The position numbers and the translations under genes were made by a program. A DNA stretch of 64,000 nucleotides, from assembly GCF_037176765.1 (NCBI RefSeq), contig NC_090034.1:91163000-91226999 (forward strand). The letters run 5' to 3'. Of the stretch, positions 1-12,100 are shown one piece after another. This DNA is from Anolis sagrei (lineage: Eukaryota > Chordata > Lepidosauria > Squamata > Anolidae). Position 1 is the first letter of the stretch. Each line of letters starts with the position of its first letter. The notes under the pieces were generated by a model. It worked only from the letters and a program-made list of their open reading frames with translations, did no database searches and was not told the origin of the DNA.

Positions 1-57
1 TCGGTCAACAATCTCAGCAGCTCAGCGCTTTAACTCACTGCGCCACCGGGGACTCCT
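1..57 (-). mobile_element. Sauria-type SINE, tRNA-like head (cut by window edge)
   Basis: The reverse strand carries the tRNA-like start (GGTGGCGCAGTGAGTTAAAG) seen in the other copies in this window. Confidence 0.6.
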
Positions 58-61
58 TACT

Positions 62-345
62 TCAGGAAATAAAGCCTGGAAGGAAGGATATGAGAGGCAA
101 AGATGCATCACATGTACACATGAGAAGACAGGAAAGCTTAGAGAAGACAATGATGCTTGGGAAAATGGAAGGAAAAAGGAAGAGGAGCCGACCAAGGGCA
201 AGATGGATGGATGGTATCCTTGAAGTGACTGGCTTGATCTTGAAGGAGCTGGGGGTGGTGATGGCCGACAGGGAGCTCTTGCGTGGTCTGGTCCATGAGG
301 TCACAAAGAGTCGGAAGTGACTGAACGAATAAACAACAACAGCCT
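62..345 (+). mobile_element. BovB (RTE) LINE 3' end
   Basis: Encodes the BovB C-terminus: MRRQESLEKTMMLGKMEGKR, then [12 protein letters not shown] and LVHEVTKS. It ends at about 345 after TGAACGAATAAACAACAA. Only the last part is present. Confidence 0.8.
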
Positions 346-1827
346 ATAGAAAAGTATGCTTCAGATTCAATGCAGGAGTAGAAGCCATTAGGCCCGATTG
401 GACTATTGAATCTAAGGAAGATGTTCTGTGTTACCTACACAGAGAAAATACTTAAAATCCTTTTGTAACTGGATTCATAAGCAAAGTGCCTGTATGCTGT
501 ATACATGAAATTTTGTGAGTAAACCAACTCTGTTACTTTTAAAGAGTAACTGTTTATTTTGTCTCTTGAGAGCACGATTTAAAGGAAAACATATTTTAAG
601 AGAGATTAGATGTTTTTGGGCAACTAAAAGAAGACTTCTGAAACTATACTGAATGAATATATGCTTTTGTGCATTGGCATGTCTTTATCCCTAGCAGTTC
701 AAAGACATACCTAGGTACATCAGTTTAACAGCTGAGAGCTGAGAGACCTAGTTGCCTTGCATGAATTCTGGTGAACATCACTTTTCAAAAGGTTGTGACT
801 TCTATCAAGGTCATGCCTTTCCAGTGACCAGTGGTTATTCAAAAAGGTTATTAATCCCATCTCCCAAATGGTTATGGAGATGCACACTTTCCAAAAAATA
901 CTAATCAGGTTGATTCAGAAATGGGTTAAATATCAGTATAATTAATTATGATAATTAGATATAGCCTCTATTTTTTCCTACCGATGGTCCTAAACTACCT
1001 GAGAAAGTTGGCTGCATTTTGATAAACTGGATTGAGATAAGTTCTCCTCCTCCATCTTCAACAGCACCATTATTTTGTCCTTGACATCAACCTTAGAATG
1101 TCAGTTGTTGACATTAGGCAAATTTATGTGTTGCTCAAACTCATTTATTCCCTAGCCAGGGAATATGAACTTTGGTGACACCACTTGTAAGCTCATGTCC
1201 GCCCGAACTCAGAACATGAGTTCCTTCTCTGTCACATCTTGGCTCTAATCTGGGTCTTCAATGAAAGGATGAGAGCAATGACTCTGAATATGCTTTTTGG
1301 ATTTGAGAGAGAGAGAGAAATGGCTGGTCCACAAATGACTAAGCAAGGAGGAGGAATCCTAGTAAGGCTGGCTGGCATCTACTTTTGGCTGCCTTTCCAA
1401 AAGCTGTCAGGAGAGATGTAAAGCAGCAGGACTCCAGACTAGATAATGTTGGGGATATTTTTAGCTTCAGTGAACAGAGACATAACTACTGAATGAACAG
1501 CAGTCCTAATGAGAAGTTATAGGGCGGCAAGATGGAAGAGAATGTGAAAAGTCCTTGGGATGTATTTCCTTTAGAAGAATGGTTGAAAAATCTCAAGTCC
1601 CAGCAACCTTAGCCAGCATAGTCAGCGAGGAAGAATGCTAGAAATTGCAGTCCAACAATGTCTAATGGGCTGCATGAATCTCATCCTCTTCTTGTACACA
1701 CATGAAGGATATCCAGGCTCCACTGACTGCCAGTTTTAATTAAGGGCAGGAAAGAAAATGGCTGACCCCAATAGTAAAAGGGATGGAGTCAATCATCTTT
1801 TCCTTCCATACAATTGATTATAAAGTG
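346..1827. other. No recognised feature
   Basis: About 1.5 kb of AT-rich sequence. I see no exon with support and no repeat I can name. Short open frames here lack splice or homology support. Confidence 0.5.
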
Positions 1828-2092
1828 TGGAGCCCCCATGGCACAGTGGGTTAAACCCTTGGGCGGCAGGACTGAAGACTGACAGGTCACGGGTTCGAAT
1901 CCTGGGAGAGCGCAGATGAGCTCCTTCTGTCAGCTCCAGCTCCCCATGCGGGGACATGAGAGAAGCCTCCCACAAGGATGGTAAAACATCAAAACATCCA
2001 GACATCCCCTGTGCAATGTCCTTGCAGACTGCCAATTCTCTCACACCAGAAGCTACTTGCAGTTTCTCAAGTTGCTCCTGACACACACAAAA
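1828..2092 (+). mobile_element. tRNA-derived SINE, second family
   Basis: Starts with a tRNA-like head (GGCACAGTGGGTTAAACC, then GGTTCGAATCC box B) and continues with the body GGGACATGAGAGAAGCCTCC. The tail CTCAAGTTGCTCCTGACAC leads into an A-rich end. Three other copies lie in the window. Confidence 0.8.
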
Positions 2093-2162
2093 AAAGAAGA
2101 AGAAGAAGAAGAAGAAGAAGAAGAAGAAGAAGAAGAAGAAGAAGAAGAAGAAGAAGAAGAAA
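2093..2162 (+). repeat. (GAA)n microsatellite at SINE tail
   Basis: About 23 GAA units directly after the A-rich SINE tail. It probably grew from that tail. Confidence 0.9.
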
Positions 2163-2500
2163 GAGATTTAAAGATGGGCTTAAAGCTAACCTTAAAAACT
2201 GTGGCATAGACACCAAGAACTGGGAAGCCCGGGCCCTTGAGTTCTCTAACTGGAGGTCAGCTGTGACTAGCATGCTGCAGAATTTGAAGAAGCATGAATG
2301 GAGGGTGAAAGGGAGAAACATGCCAAGAGGAAGGCATGTTAAGCAACTCTGACCAGGACCACCTTCTACATGGAAACTTACTTTCAAAGAGCATGTGAGT
2401 CAAGAATAGGGCTCCACAGACACCTGCGTATCCACTGCCAAAACACTACACTTGGAAAGTCATTATACTCGGACAATGAGGGATTGTCTATGTAAGTAAA
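2163..2500 (+). mobile_element. Non-LTR retrotransposon C-terminal fragment
   Basis: Encodes RFKDGLKANLKNCGIDTKNW and WRVKGRNMPRGRHVKQL, then degenerate finger-like sequence. The same family lies on the minus strand at 46240-46930. It ends near GTAAGTAAAGTAA. Confidence 0.65.
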
Positions 2501-3100
2501 GTAACATACCACAGAGCCAAACAAACTAATCTATCACAAAAATCATTGTATCTATCAGCAGTAGGTGCAAAGCATAGACATGCAACAGATTATAAATGGA
2601 AATTCCTGTTTTCTTATTAGACATGAAGTAGAATTTCCTCTTCAAATGTAGATATACCAAAATGGATCCCCTGCTCTGCAAAAGTTCCATTTGTCTCTCT
2701 CTTAGAAGACTCCTCTGGTGTGGGAACCCAAGATGCGCTGAGATCCTCTAAAATGAGCAATGGGGGGATCTTCCTGGATGCTTTTTGCAGAAACCTACAC
2801 ACACTATAGAAGGAAAATGAAAGAAGACATGTAGTTAAGAGCTGAAGTAGCCATGCGACCACTGTATTTTGGGGATTACAGTATTGTGAACTTTTTTCTC
2901 CCAAGTTTTAGGCCAGATTTTAAAGGGCCTATCCAAATTATTGGACTCTTCAAGATGGATCCAGCACTGTGGATAGGTTCTTTATAGTCTAAGCTAAACC
3001 CCACAGTATATTCACCATTTGACTAACACGAAAGGTGCCATTTGCTACTGATACCCTCAATTCCTCCCCCTCCCCCCAAATTTGCCCTAGTGATGCCATT
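2501..3100. other. 3' flank and last exon of the NKp30-like gene; nothing else seen
   Basis: Apart from the exon at 2748-2803 I see nothing I can name here. Confidence 0.4.
2748..2803 (-). CDS. Exon 5 of the NKp30-like gene: end of membrane segment, basic tail and stop
   Basis: After a CATTTTCCTTCTATAG acceptor the phase-1 frame reads VCVGFCKKHPGRSPHCSF and stop. This extends the hydrophobic segment by six residues before the KK, giving a membrane span of normal length, which supports the choice. The tail is 12 residues with no tyrosine motif. A different frame over the same DNA stays open for 95 codons, but its phase does not match exon 4. No convincing polyadenylation signal was found downstream. 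Confidence 0.5.
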
Positions 3101-6100
3101 ATAAAGGTAAAGGCTTCCCCTTGACATTAAGTCTAGTCAAGTCTGACTCTGGGGGGTGGTGCTCATCTCCATTTCTAAGCCAAAGAGTCGGCGTTGTCCG
3201 TAGACACCTCCTAGATCATATGGCCGGCATGCAGTGCTGTTACCTTCCCTCTGAAGTGGTACTTATTGATCTACTCACATTTGCATGTTTTCAAACTGCT
3301 AGGTTGGCAGAAGCCAGGGCTAACAACAGGAGCTCACCTCATCTGCAATTTAAACCACCGATCTTCCGATCAGCAAGTTTTGCAGCTTAGCGGTTTAACC
3401 CGCTGCGCCACTGCAGCCCCTGTTATGCCATCATAACATCATGCTATCACATTTATCGTGTGTGATGCCTGCTTGGATAAGTGATATGATCTATGTCAGA
3501 AGGAATAAAAGTACTTGGGAACTATGATTTCAGAGGAAAACATTATGGATGGAGATAAGGGGTTAGCCATATCATCCAAGAAAGAAATGAAATCCATCTT
3601 GTCAAAATTGCTAATCTTTGTGTGATAGCTGAATCCAAAAGATAGTCCAGTCTTTCTTGCAAGAATAATATATGCTACATCTTCTACAAGTGGTACAATA
3701 TCCCTTTGCATATTGGTCTAGACTGTAAGGCTGAGGCAGAATGAAAATCACACATAGTTCACGTTTTTACCAGTCTTGCCAGATATGCCACACAGATGAC
3801 CAGTAAAGAACAAGGAATTTACACTTTGAAATGCAGAGCAACATATATACAGTCATGTGAAGAGTTTCATTGACTCACACAATTTCCTTTGAGAGAGATT
3901 CAAATGGTTCTTAGGTGTCCATGTGGAAGATCTTCTTCCACCAGCCCAGAGACAAACCTGTCTTGGTAAGCTCTTGCACAGCTAAAGCCTAAATATGTAA
4001 CTGTTGCCAAAACTCCCAGGCTCAGCTAGCCTCTCAGGCATAGCCCAACCAATTAGCTTCGTGTTTTATATTTTCAGTTAATTGATTTTTTACATGCTCC
4101 AACAAAGCTCTGTCTTTGAGTCATGTTCCCAAAGAGATACAGTGTGGGGTGGGAGGAGATTTTTTTTTCCTGTACCTGGTGTCAGAAAGCCAATGGTGAT
4201 ACTGAAGATTGTTCCAATCTTGAGCAGATTCAGGATCTCAATCGCTGAAGAAGTTAAACAGCTTTGAAGTTGGGGTTCTAGAAGGATAAAAGTAGAGGGT
4301 TTACTAGCATTGGAAATTGATCCGGTTTCTTCAAAGGTTGCCAGCATTTGTCACAGCATGATTCCTCTGTCTTTTAACGCTAGAGTCAATATAAAAACTT
4401 GTCTTACCCCTGTATCTTTGTGCTACTGAAATGGTTGAAGACTATAATTCTGAACGTTGTTTGAATCCTATTGTGACTTTTTGTTGTTGTAAAATGCTTT
4501 TATGGGAGCACCTGGACTTTCTCAGAGCTTTTACGAGGACAATACCCTATATGAAGTTGAGCAAGCCCTATGACATCAATACACAAGCCTCAATGTGCTG
4601 CTTAAGAAACTTGACCAGTGCGAGCCTTGGCAATGGGGGTCAAGTTGGGAGCAACTGTTGCACAAGGAGGGCATCTATAGCTACACAGGCAGTTACATAA
4701 TTGGTTGTGCAGCTGTGTAATCCAGTTCCACAATACAGTGGAAGCACACCATAGAACTGTGCTAGAAGACTTAGAAAAAAGCCTAGAGAAAGCATTTCTA
4801 GGTCATCCTGTGCAATGCTTTGGTCAACAACTGGTGGAAGCATACTGCAGAATCACACTGGAGGACCTAGGAATTCCTAGAGAGAGCGCATTTCCTTGGA
4901 TTTTAGTGAAACCACATGTGTTGATCCATGGATATAGGCTTTACTATATGTCATATATATAAGACGTCTTCAATTTCAGTTGTGGGGGAAAGCTGGTGAA
5001 TAAATGGCATAGATCAGTGGTTCTCAATCTTCCTAATGTCGCAACTCCTTAATACAGTTCCTCATGTTGTGGTGACCCACAACCATAAAATTATTTTTGT
5101 TGCTACTTCATAACTGTCATTTTGCAACTGTTATGAATCATAATATAAATATCTGATATGCAAGATTTATTTTCATTCATTGGACCAAATTTTGCACAAA
5201 TACCTGATACGCCCAAATGTGAATACTTGTGGAATTGGGGGATTGATCTTGTCATTTGGGAATTGTAGTTGCTGGGATTTATAGTTCACCTACAATCAAA
5301 GAGCATTCTGAACTCCACCAAGGATGGAATTGAACCAATCTTGGCACACAGAACTCCCGTGACCAACAGAAAATACTGGAAGGGTTTGGTGGGCATTGAC
5401 CTTGAGTTTTGGAGTTGTAGTTCACTTACATCCACAGAAGCACCGTGGACTCAAACAACAATGGATCTGGACCAAAATTGGCACAAATCCTCAATATGCT
5501 CAAATGTGAACACTGGTGGAGTTTGGGGAAAATAGATCTTAAAATTTGGGAGTTGTAGTTGCTGGGATTTATAGTTCACCTACAATCAAAGAGCATTCTG
5601 AACTACACCAATGGTGGAATTGAACCAACCTTGGCACACAGAACCCCCATAATGAACAGAAAATACTGGAAGAATTTGGTGGGCATTGACCTTGGTTTTG
5701 GAGTTGTAGTTTATCTACATCCAGAGACCACTTTGGATCTGGAGCAAAATTGGCAGGAATGTTCAGTATACCCAAATGTGAACACTGGTGGAGTTTGGGG
5801 AAAATAGACCTTGATATTTGGGAGTTGTGTTTGCTGGGATTTATAGTTCACCTACAATCAAAGAGCATTCTCAGCCCCACCAATGATAGAATTGGGCCAA
5901 ACTTCCCACACAGAGCCCCCATGACCAACAGAAAATATTGTGTTTTCTGATAGTCTTTGGTGACCACTCTGACACCTCCTCACCCCCCCCCCCCAGAGTC
6001 CCATCCCCCATGTTGAGAAACACTGGCATACACGATACTCTAATCCTTCCACCAGTGATTCCCCAGTCCTTCCACTGCTATCACTTTTGTGATTCTGGAC

Positions 6101-9100
6101 TTTCTGTACTTCTTCAAACCACCACTAGGAGGGGAAAATGCTTTCAATAATCTACGTTCTTCAACTCACCAAAGTGATACTGAACAGTCAATGGTCCAAT
6201 CAAGGAAGGATGCTCCACATTGCAAGTGTAGCTTGCTTTCTGGTGGGGATAAGGCAGATCTAGGTGGCTGGAGGCCTGGTGGAACCCGGTGGGGTCTGTC
6301 CAGTTATGCTGGGATGAAGGTAGCTCCAGTTGAGAAAGATACCATGTAAGCTGCACTGAAGCTGGGTAGAAGCCATGTGTTCTGCAAACAAGGGTCCAGC
6401 TTGGCTTGGGTTCAGTTTGGATCTGTAAGAAAATGATGGGATGGGAGGGACGAGCTGCAGGAAGGAGAAAAAAGTAGTTACCGATCACATGGCCAGAGCC
6501 CACTTCTGTAGCAGGATATGAGTTGTCCAAGCAGCCCTCATGTCTTCAAGTTCTCAACCCTTCCCAAATCAAATCAAAAGACAAGTCTCAAAAATATATC
6601 AAATGATTCAGGAAGCAAAACTCAGACAATTAGATGGATTGAGATTAGTATGGAAATCATATTTAGGGGTTAAAGTGGAAGAGAAACAATGGAACTCCGT
6701 CTGGGAAACTCAAGCTTATAAATCAATCTCAACACAATTAAGAAAAAATACTGGGTTGCTGTGAATTTTCTGGGCTGTATGGCCATGTTCCAGAAGCATT
6801 TTGTCCTGATATTTCACCCATATATATAACAGGCATCCTCAGAGGTTGTGAAGTCTATTGGAAACTAGGCAGGTGGGGTTTATATATCTGTGGAAAGTCC
6901 AGGGTGGGAGAAAGAACTCTTGTCTGTTTGAGGCAAGTGTGACTGTTGCAATTGGCCAGATTGGTTAGCATTGAACAACCTTGCAGCTTCAAAGCCTGGT
7001 TGCTTCCTGCTTGGGGAATCCTTTGTTGGGAGGTGTTTGTTGGCCCTGATAGTTCCCTATGTGGAATTCCCGTTTCTTGGGTGTTGCTCTTTATTTACTG
7101 TCCTGATTTTAGAGTTGAAATTGTCTACACAGACTACACAGAGAAGCCATTGAAATCCACAAGCATGTGGACAATTTCAGCAGAAAGGAGAAAATCATGA
7201 AAATGAACAAAATTTAGCTACCAGTATTAAAAAAAACTTTTTCCTTTCTCATGTGGTTGTTATTGATCAAATAGCAATTCAAGCTGGGCAAAGAGCAGAT
7301 CTCTGGTTGCAAATTGTATTTAGGTCGGTGTTCAAGTCTGAGCCATATGGATTTAAAAATTAAAAACAGGAAAAATAAGATCTCACTGAAACAGAAAGAA
7401 CAATAGCCAATAAACATCAAAGAACCAAGAAATTTAAAAAATCTGATTAATAGACTGCTAGGTGTTATTATAAATTATAAAGATAAATATGGGACATATC
7501 TGTGGTAAAAGGGGGCCATGGTGGTGCAGCAGGTTAAACTGCTGAGTTGCTAAACTTGTTGACTAGAAGATCAGAAATTCAAATCCATGGGATGGGGTAA
7601 GCTGCTGCTAACCTAGCAGTTCAAAAATATGCAAATGTGAGTAGATAAATAGGTACTGCTCTAGCCAGAAGGTAATGGTGCTCCATGCAATCATGCTGGC
7701 CACATGACTTAGGAGGTTGTTTACAGACAAGGCCACCTCTTTGGCTTAGAAATGGAGATGAGCACCACCCCGCAGAGTCGAAGTCAACTAGACTTAATGT
7801 CGAAGGGTCACCTTTACCTTTACTATCTATGGTAGGGCATGAAATTTCTAGTTAAGAAAGATGAGAAAGGGAGTAGGACCACTCTCACAATAATATGTGT
7901 GCATGATCAGAGGCGGCCCTAGGTAATTTTCAATGGTAAGCAAACAGTATTTAGCCCCCCCCCCCCCAAAATCACTGATATATATTTTCTGTTTGTCGTG
8001 CGAGTTCTGTGTGCCATATTTGGTTCAATTCCATCATGGTGGAGTTCAGAATGCTCTTTGGTGAACTATACATCCCAGTAACTACAACTCACATATGTCA
8101 AGGTCTATTTCCCCCCAAGAGTGCCTCAAGTGCGCCCCTGGGCAAAATCAACTATATGCTTACTTTGCGTAATGGGTTGAGCCGCCCCTGTGCATGATGG
8201 TTTGAAGTTACGCACTCTGGAAAAATACACACAATGTTCCCGCCGTTTCCAGCAGGGGGCAGCAAAGAGACAGCACAAATACTGATCACATTCTCCCATC
8301 AATATAGTAAAATCATTTCCAGTTGTGCTTTTATTTTCTCAGCAAGGAAGAAAGCAGCAAGGAATAACAGTCTTTATATTCTGTCCCAAAATTCAGTAAC
8401 TTTCTTTTTCCTTAACCGACTTGCGATAGCCTTTTTAAAAATCTAAGTGAAAGGAATTTATTGGAGGCAAAAGTTTTTAGTAAAAAAATTGAGCATACTT
8501 ATGACTTGAAACTTCATTTATTTACAACCCTTGTGGAATTTCAGAGAAAAAGTACAAAACTATGCATTCATTTTAAAAATGTGTATAGTTTTTTAAAAAA
8601 ATAATAATTGAAAGTATTTACGAACATACACTAGTTATGTTCGTATGGTGGTGGGATAAAGATTTTGGGGGAAAGTTGTACAAACATGTGAATTTCAGGG
8701 TTTAAAACCACTCAGGAGATGAGCACCAACCCCCAGAGTCAGACACTAAATAATAGTGGGGAATGAAACCTGGAGCAGGTTTTGTGCCCCATTAACAGGA
8801 AGGTCACCCCTGACATGTGGATATAAATGTTGCTAGGTGCCTACATCAATAAAATAAATACATAACTATTGATTGTTTTCTAACTTGACTTCCCAAACCT
8901 ATCTTAACAGCCAACAGCGACAGTGAGCAATGGAGGACTAGCCTGCTGATGACTGGGGTGCAGCAGCTTGATGTGTCCCAAAGAGCCTACCTGTAATTGG
9001 TCCTTCTTACCATAAACCTGGAGATTGACTCCATTCCCACGTACTTCACCTAGACCCCAGACCATCATTTTACAGGTGTATCTCCCAGCATCCTCCAAGG

Positions 9101-12100
9101 AAACGTTGGTGATGATGAGCGATCCCTCTCCTGAGCTGAGGAATGTGTTTGGGTAAGATATGTTGTAGCGGTGTCCTTTATCCACAGCTGATTCAGCCCC
9201 CTGTGAGCCTTTGAACCAGGACATGGCCCCTCTGGCTGAAGGAGCCTGCCCAGTCTGGATGTAAAAGGCACAGTTCAGCGTGATGTTCTCTCCTATGATG
9301 GCAACGACCTCCGATGGAAACTGAACCACAGAAAAGTTGGCACTGAAGGCTGGGAGAGGCAACATGGAAGTGATAATAAAGGTTATATTATACCTGGTCC
9401 CAGGACAAGCCTCCTTAAGAGCAGACTGAAGTCTTTTTAGAATATAGGTACAGTTTTTAAAGTGAGTTAATATATATTTCTCTTAATAGCTTTAAGTCTT
9501 ATGTACAATATAGATCAGGGGTCCTCACACTTTTTAACAGAGGACCAGGTCACAGTCTCTCAAACTGTTGGACGGCCAGATTATAATTTGAAAAAATACC
9601 ATGAATGATTTCCTATGCACACTGCACATATCTTATTTGTAGTGCAAAAAACACTTAAAAACAATACAATAATTAAAATAAAGAACAATTTCAACAAATA
9701 TAAAATTATTAGTATCTCAATGGGAAGTGTGGGCCTGCTTTTGGCTGATGAGATCGGATTGTTGTTGTGTGCTTTCAAGTCGTTTCAGACTTAGGTTGAC
9801 CCTGAACGAGGGCCGGGTAAATAACCCTGGAGGGCCGCATCCGGCCCCCGGGCCTTAGTTTGAAGACCCCTGATCTAGATCAAGGTGCCTCAAACCCTTT
9901 AAGCTGAAGGCCAGTTCATGGCCCCTTCAAACTGTTGGGGTTCTAGACTACACGCTGCACATATCTTATTTGTAGTGCAAAAATACCACAAAGGAACAAT
10001 ACAATATTCAAAATGCAGAACAATGTAACCAACATAAATTTACCACTATTCCACTATATCAGCCTCCTCCCAGTAGAGTCAAATCAAGGAAAAGCTTCAT
10101 GAGAACCACCGCTCCTCTTCGTTTTCCCCCAGCAACAGCAAAGGAATCTCTCTGGGCAGCGAAACCAGGAAATCCCAATTGGATGGCCTGTCATGAGGGT
10201 CTTACTTCAGGGGCAAACCAAGAATGGGCAACTTGGAAGTCCCTGAACAGGCTCAGAAGTGGAGTTGGCAGGTCAAAAGACAAGCTGACAAAATGGCACT
10301 ACTTAGAAGAATCCTCCACCTTGTGGAGCAGAAGAGACAACTCCGCATCAATATGCTTGTCCACAATGTCCTGCCTCATGTACAGAGGAAGAATTGTTTG
10401 AGGCTACAGGCAATGTGGTTGCTGTTGCCAGTTTTTGGTCAAAAGATATTTAGCTGCTTGTGCTCCTTCTATTTTTATCAGTTTTATACTAATTTATGCA
10501 ATGCTTTTGATACGAAATAAGTGTGGGCTTGCTTTTGGCTGATGAGATAATCAAGTTAATTTCAATTGTTGTTTGTTGTGTGCCTTCATGTTATTTCAGA
10601 GTCAGGGTGATTCTAAGTCTACAGTTTAGGTTGGGTCCAGACAAATGGCTTAGGAAGGCGCATCTGGCCCAGAGGCCTTAGTTTTGGGACCCCTGATCTA
10701 GAATTATAAGTTAGCAATTCTCCAAGTAGGACTCACATGATATCTCCCACCCATCCATTACACCAAAGAGGTGGAGAAGTGTTGAACCTACTTCTGGTCT
10801 GTTAATATTTTTAATGGACTCTGTGTCAGTTCTTTAAGCTTTGTCTTCACACATGTGCCTTCAAGTAACCTGTTGACTTATGTAAATCCATAATTTCAGA
10901 GGATGTTCACTTGGGAAGGAACACTCCCAATTACAGTTTTACCTGGCTTCATTGAGAGAGGTTTCTCATCTATTATTTGAGGAAAATCTGAAAGAGTGCT
11001 TTGGGTGATAAACAGGAGAGGAGGAGAATGAGTTAGGGAAGCCAAGCTCTGACTCTCCAGACCTTCTACATGTCCCACCTTTAGTCAGTCCATCCAGGTT
11101 ATGTGAGGACTTTTTAATGGAGAAAATCTTCAAGTATTTACTGTGCATTTCCAAATGGGTGTGTTAATGGATGCAAATAGTGTTACAGTAAGTCGTAGCA
11201 GAATCAAGTGTATATGTTGAAGAAAAACCTTATGATGTTAATTATTATTTGCAGCTGGTAATATAGGTCTGCCAGCATGTTTGGGCCACACCCGGTGGGG
11301 TATAACTGTATGGATTTTAGAATACAGTTTGGAGGAGAAGCAATATGATGCTCTGAAGGAAATGCAATATGCTGTAATGCTGCTATGGTCTAACAGCAAT
11401 GCTCTTTGCTATGGTGGAATAGCTATTTACTAGGCCTGGGTAACAACGGAAACATTTGTTTCTAAAATCGATTCGTTTTTTGGGGGGTTTTGTGTTTCGT
11501 TACTTAAAATAATTACAAAATTTTCCTTTAAAAAAGTTCGATATTTACGAAATTTCGTAAATGTGAAAAAAAATTACAAAACAATAACGAATCGATTTCT
11601 GAAACAATAACGAATCGATTCGTTAATGGCGGACGCGACCACGCAATACGCTAAAAAACCTCCAAATGAGACAGGGGGAACTTCTGAAGCTTAATTAAAC
11701 CAAAAACAACTATAAAAACCCTTAGAAAACCAAAAACAACTATAAAACTTGCCCCAGACATGCGGAAATAATAACGAAACGACCTCAAAACGATAACGAA
11801 ATGAATAAAATAACGAAATACAAAACATTTACGAAACGATTTAAAAATTCGTTTTTTAAAAAAAATGCTCCCGACTGGTTCGTTATCGTTTTGTAATTGA
11901 AAAATTAACGAATTTTTAAACGAATTACGAATTAACGAAACGAAACCGCCCAGCCCTACTATTTACCCAAGGTTTATGCTTTGCTCTCTTATTTGAATGA
12001 AGATGAAGAAGCCTTATTCTGTGTTACTTACAAGGACTATGTAAGTTTGTTGCACTGTTTGATTTTGTATGCAACACTGCAAGTTTATTGCCTTTGCTGA

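Noticed and set aside
2067-2387. Poly-Arg or poly-Leu open frames
   Set aside because: They come from the (GAA)n run at the SINE tail.
6170-6454. MHC class I or II domain
   Set aside because: The C1 fold is shared, but phase-matched neighbours are an NKp30-like V exon and a charged membrane exon, with no peptide-groove exon in sight.
10099-10401. Independent gene with two overlapping open frames
   Set aside because: Residues match a LINE C-terminus, and the piece sits inside a split hAT-type element.
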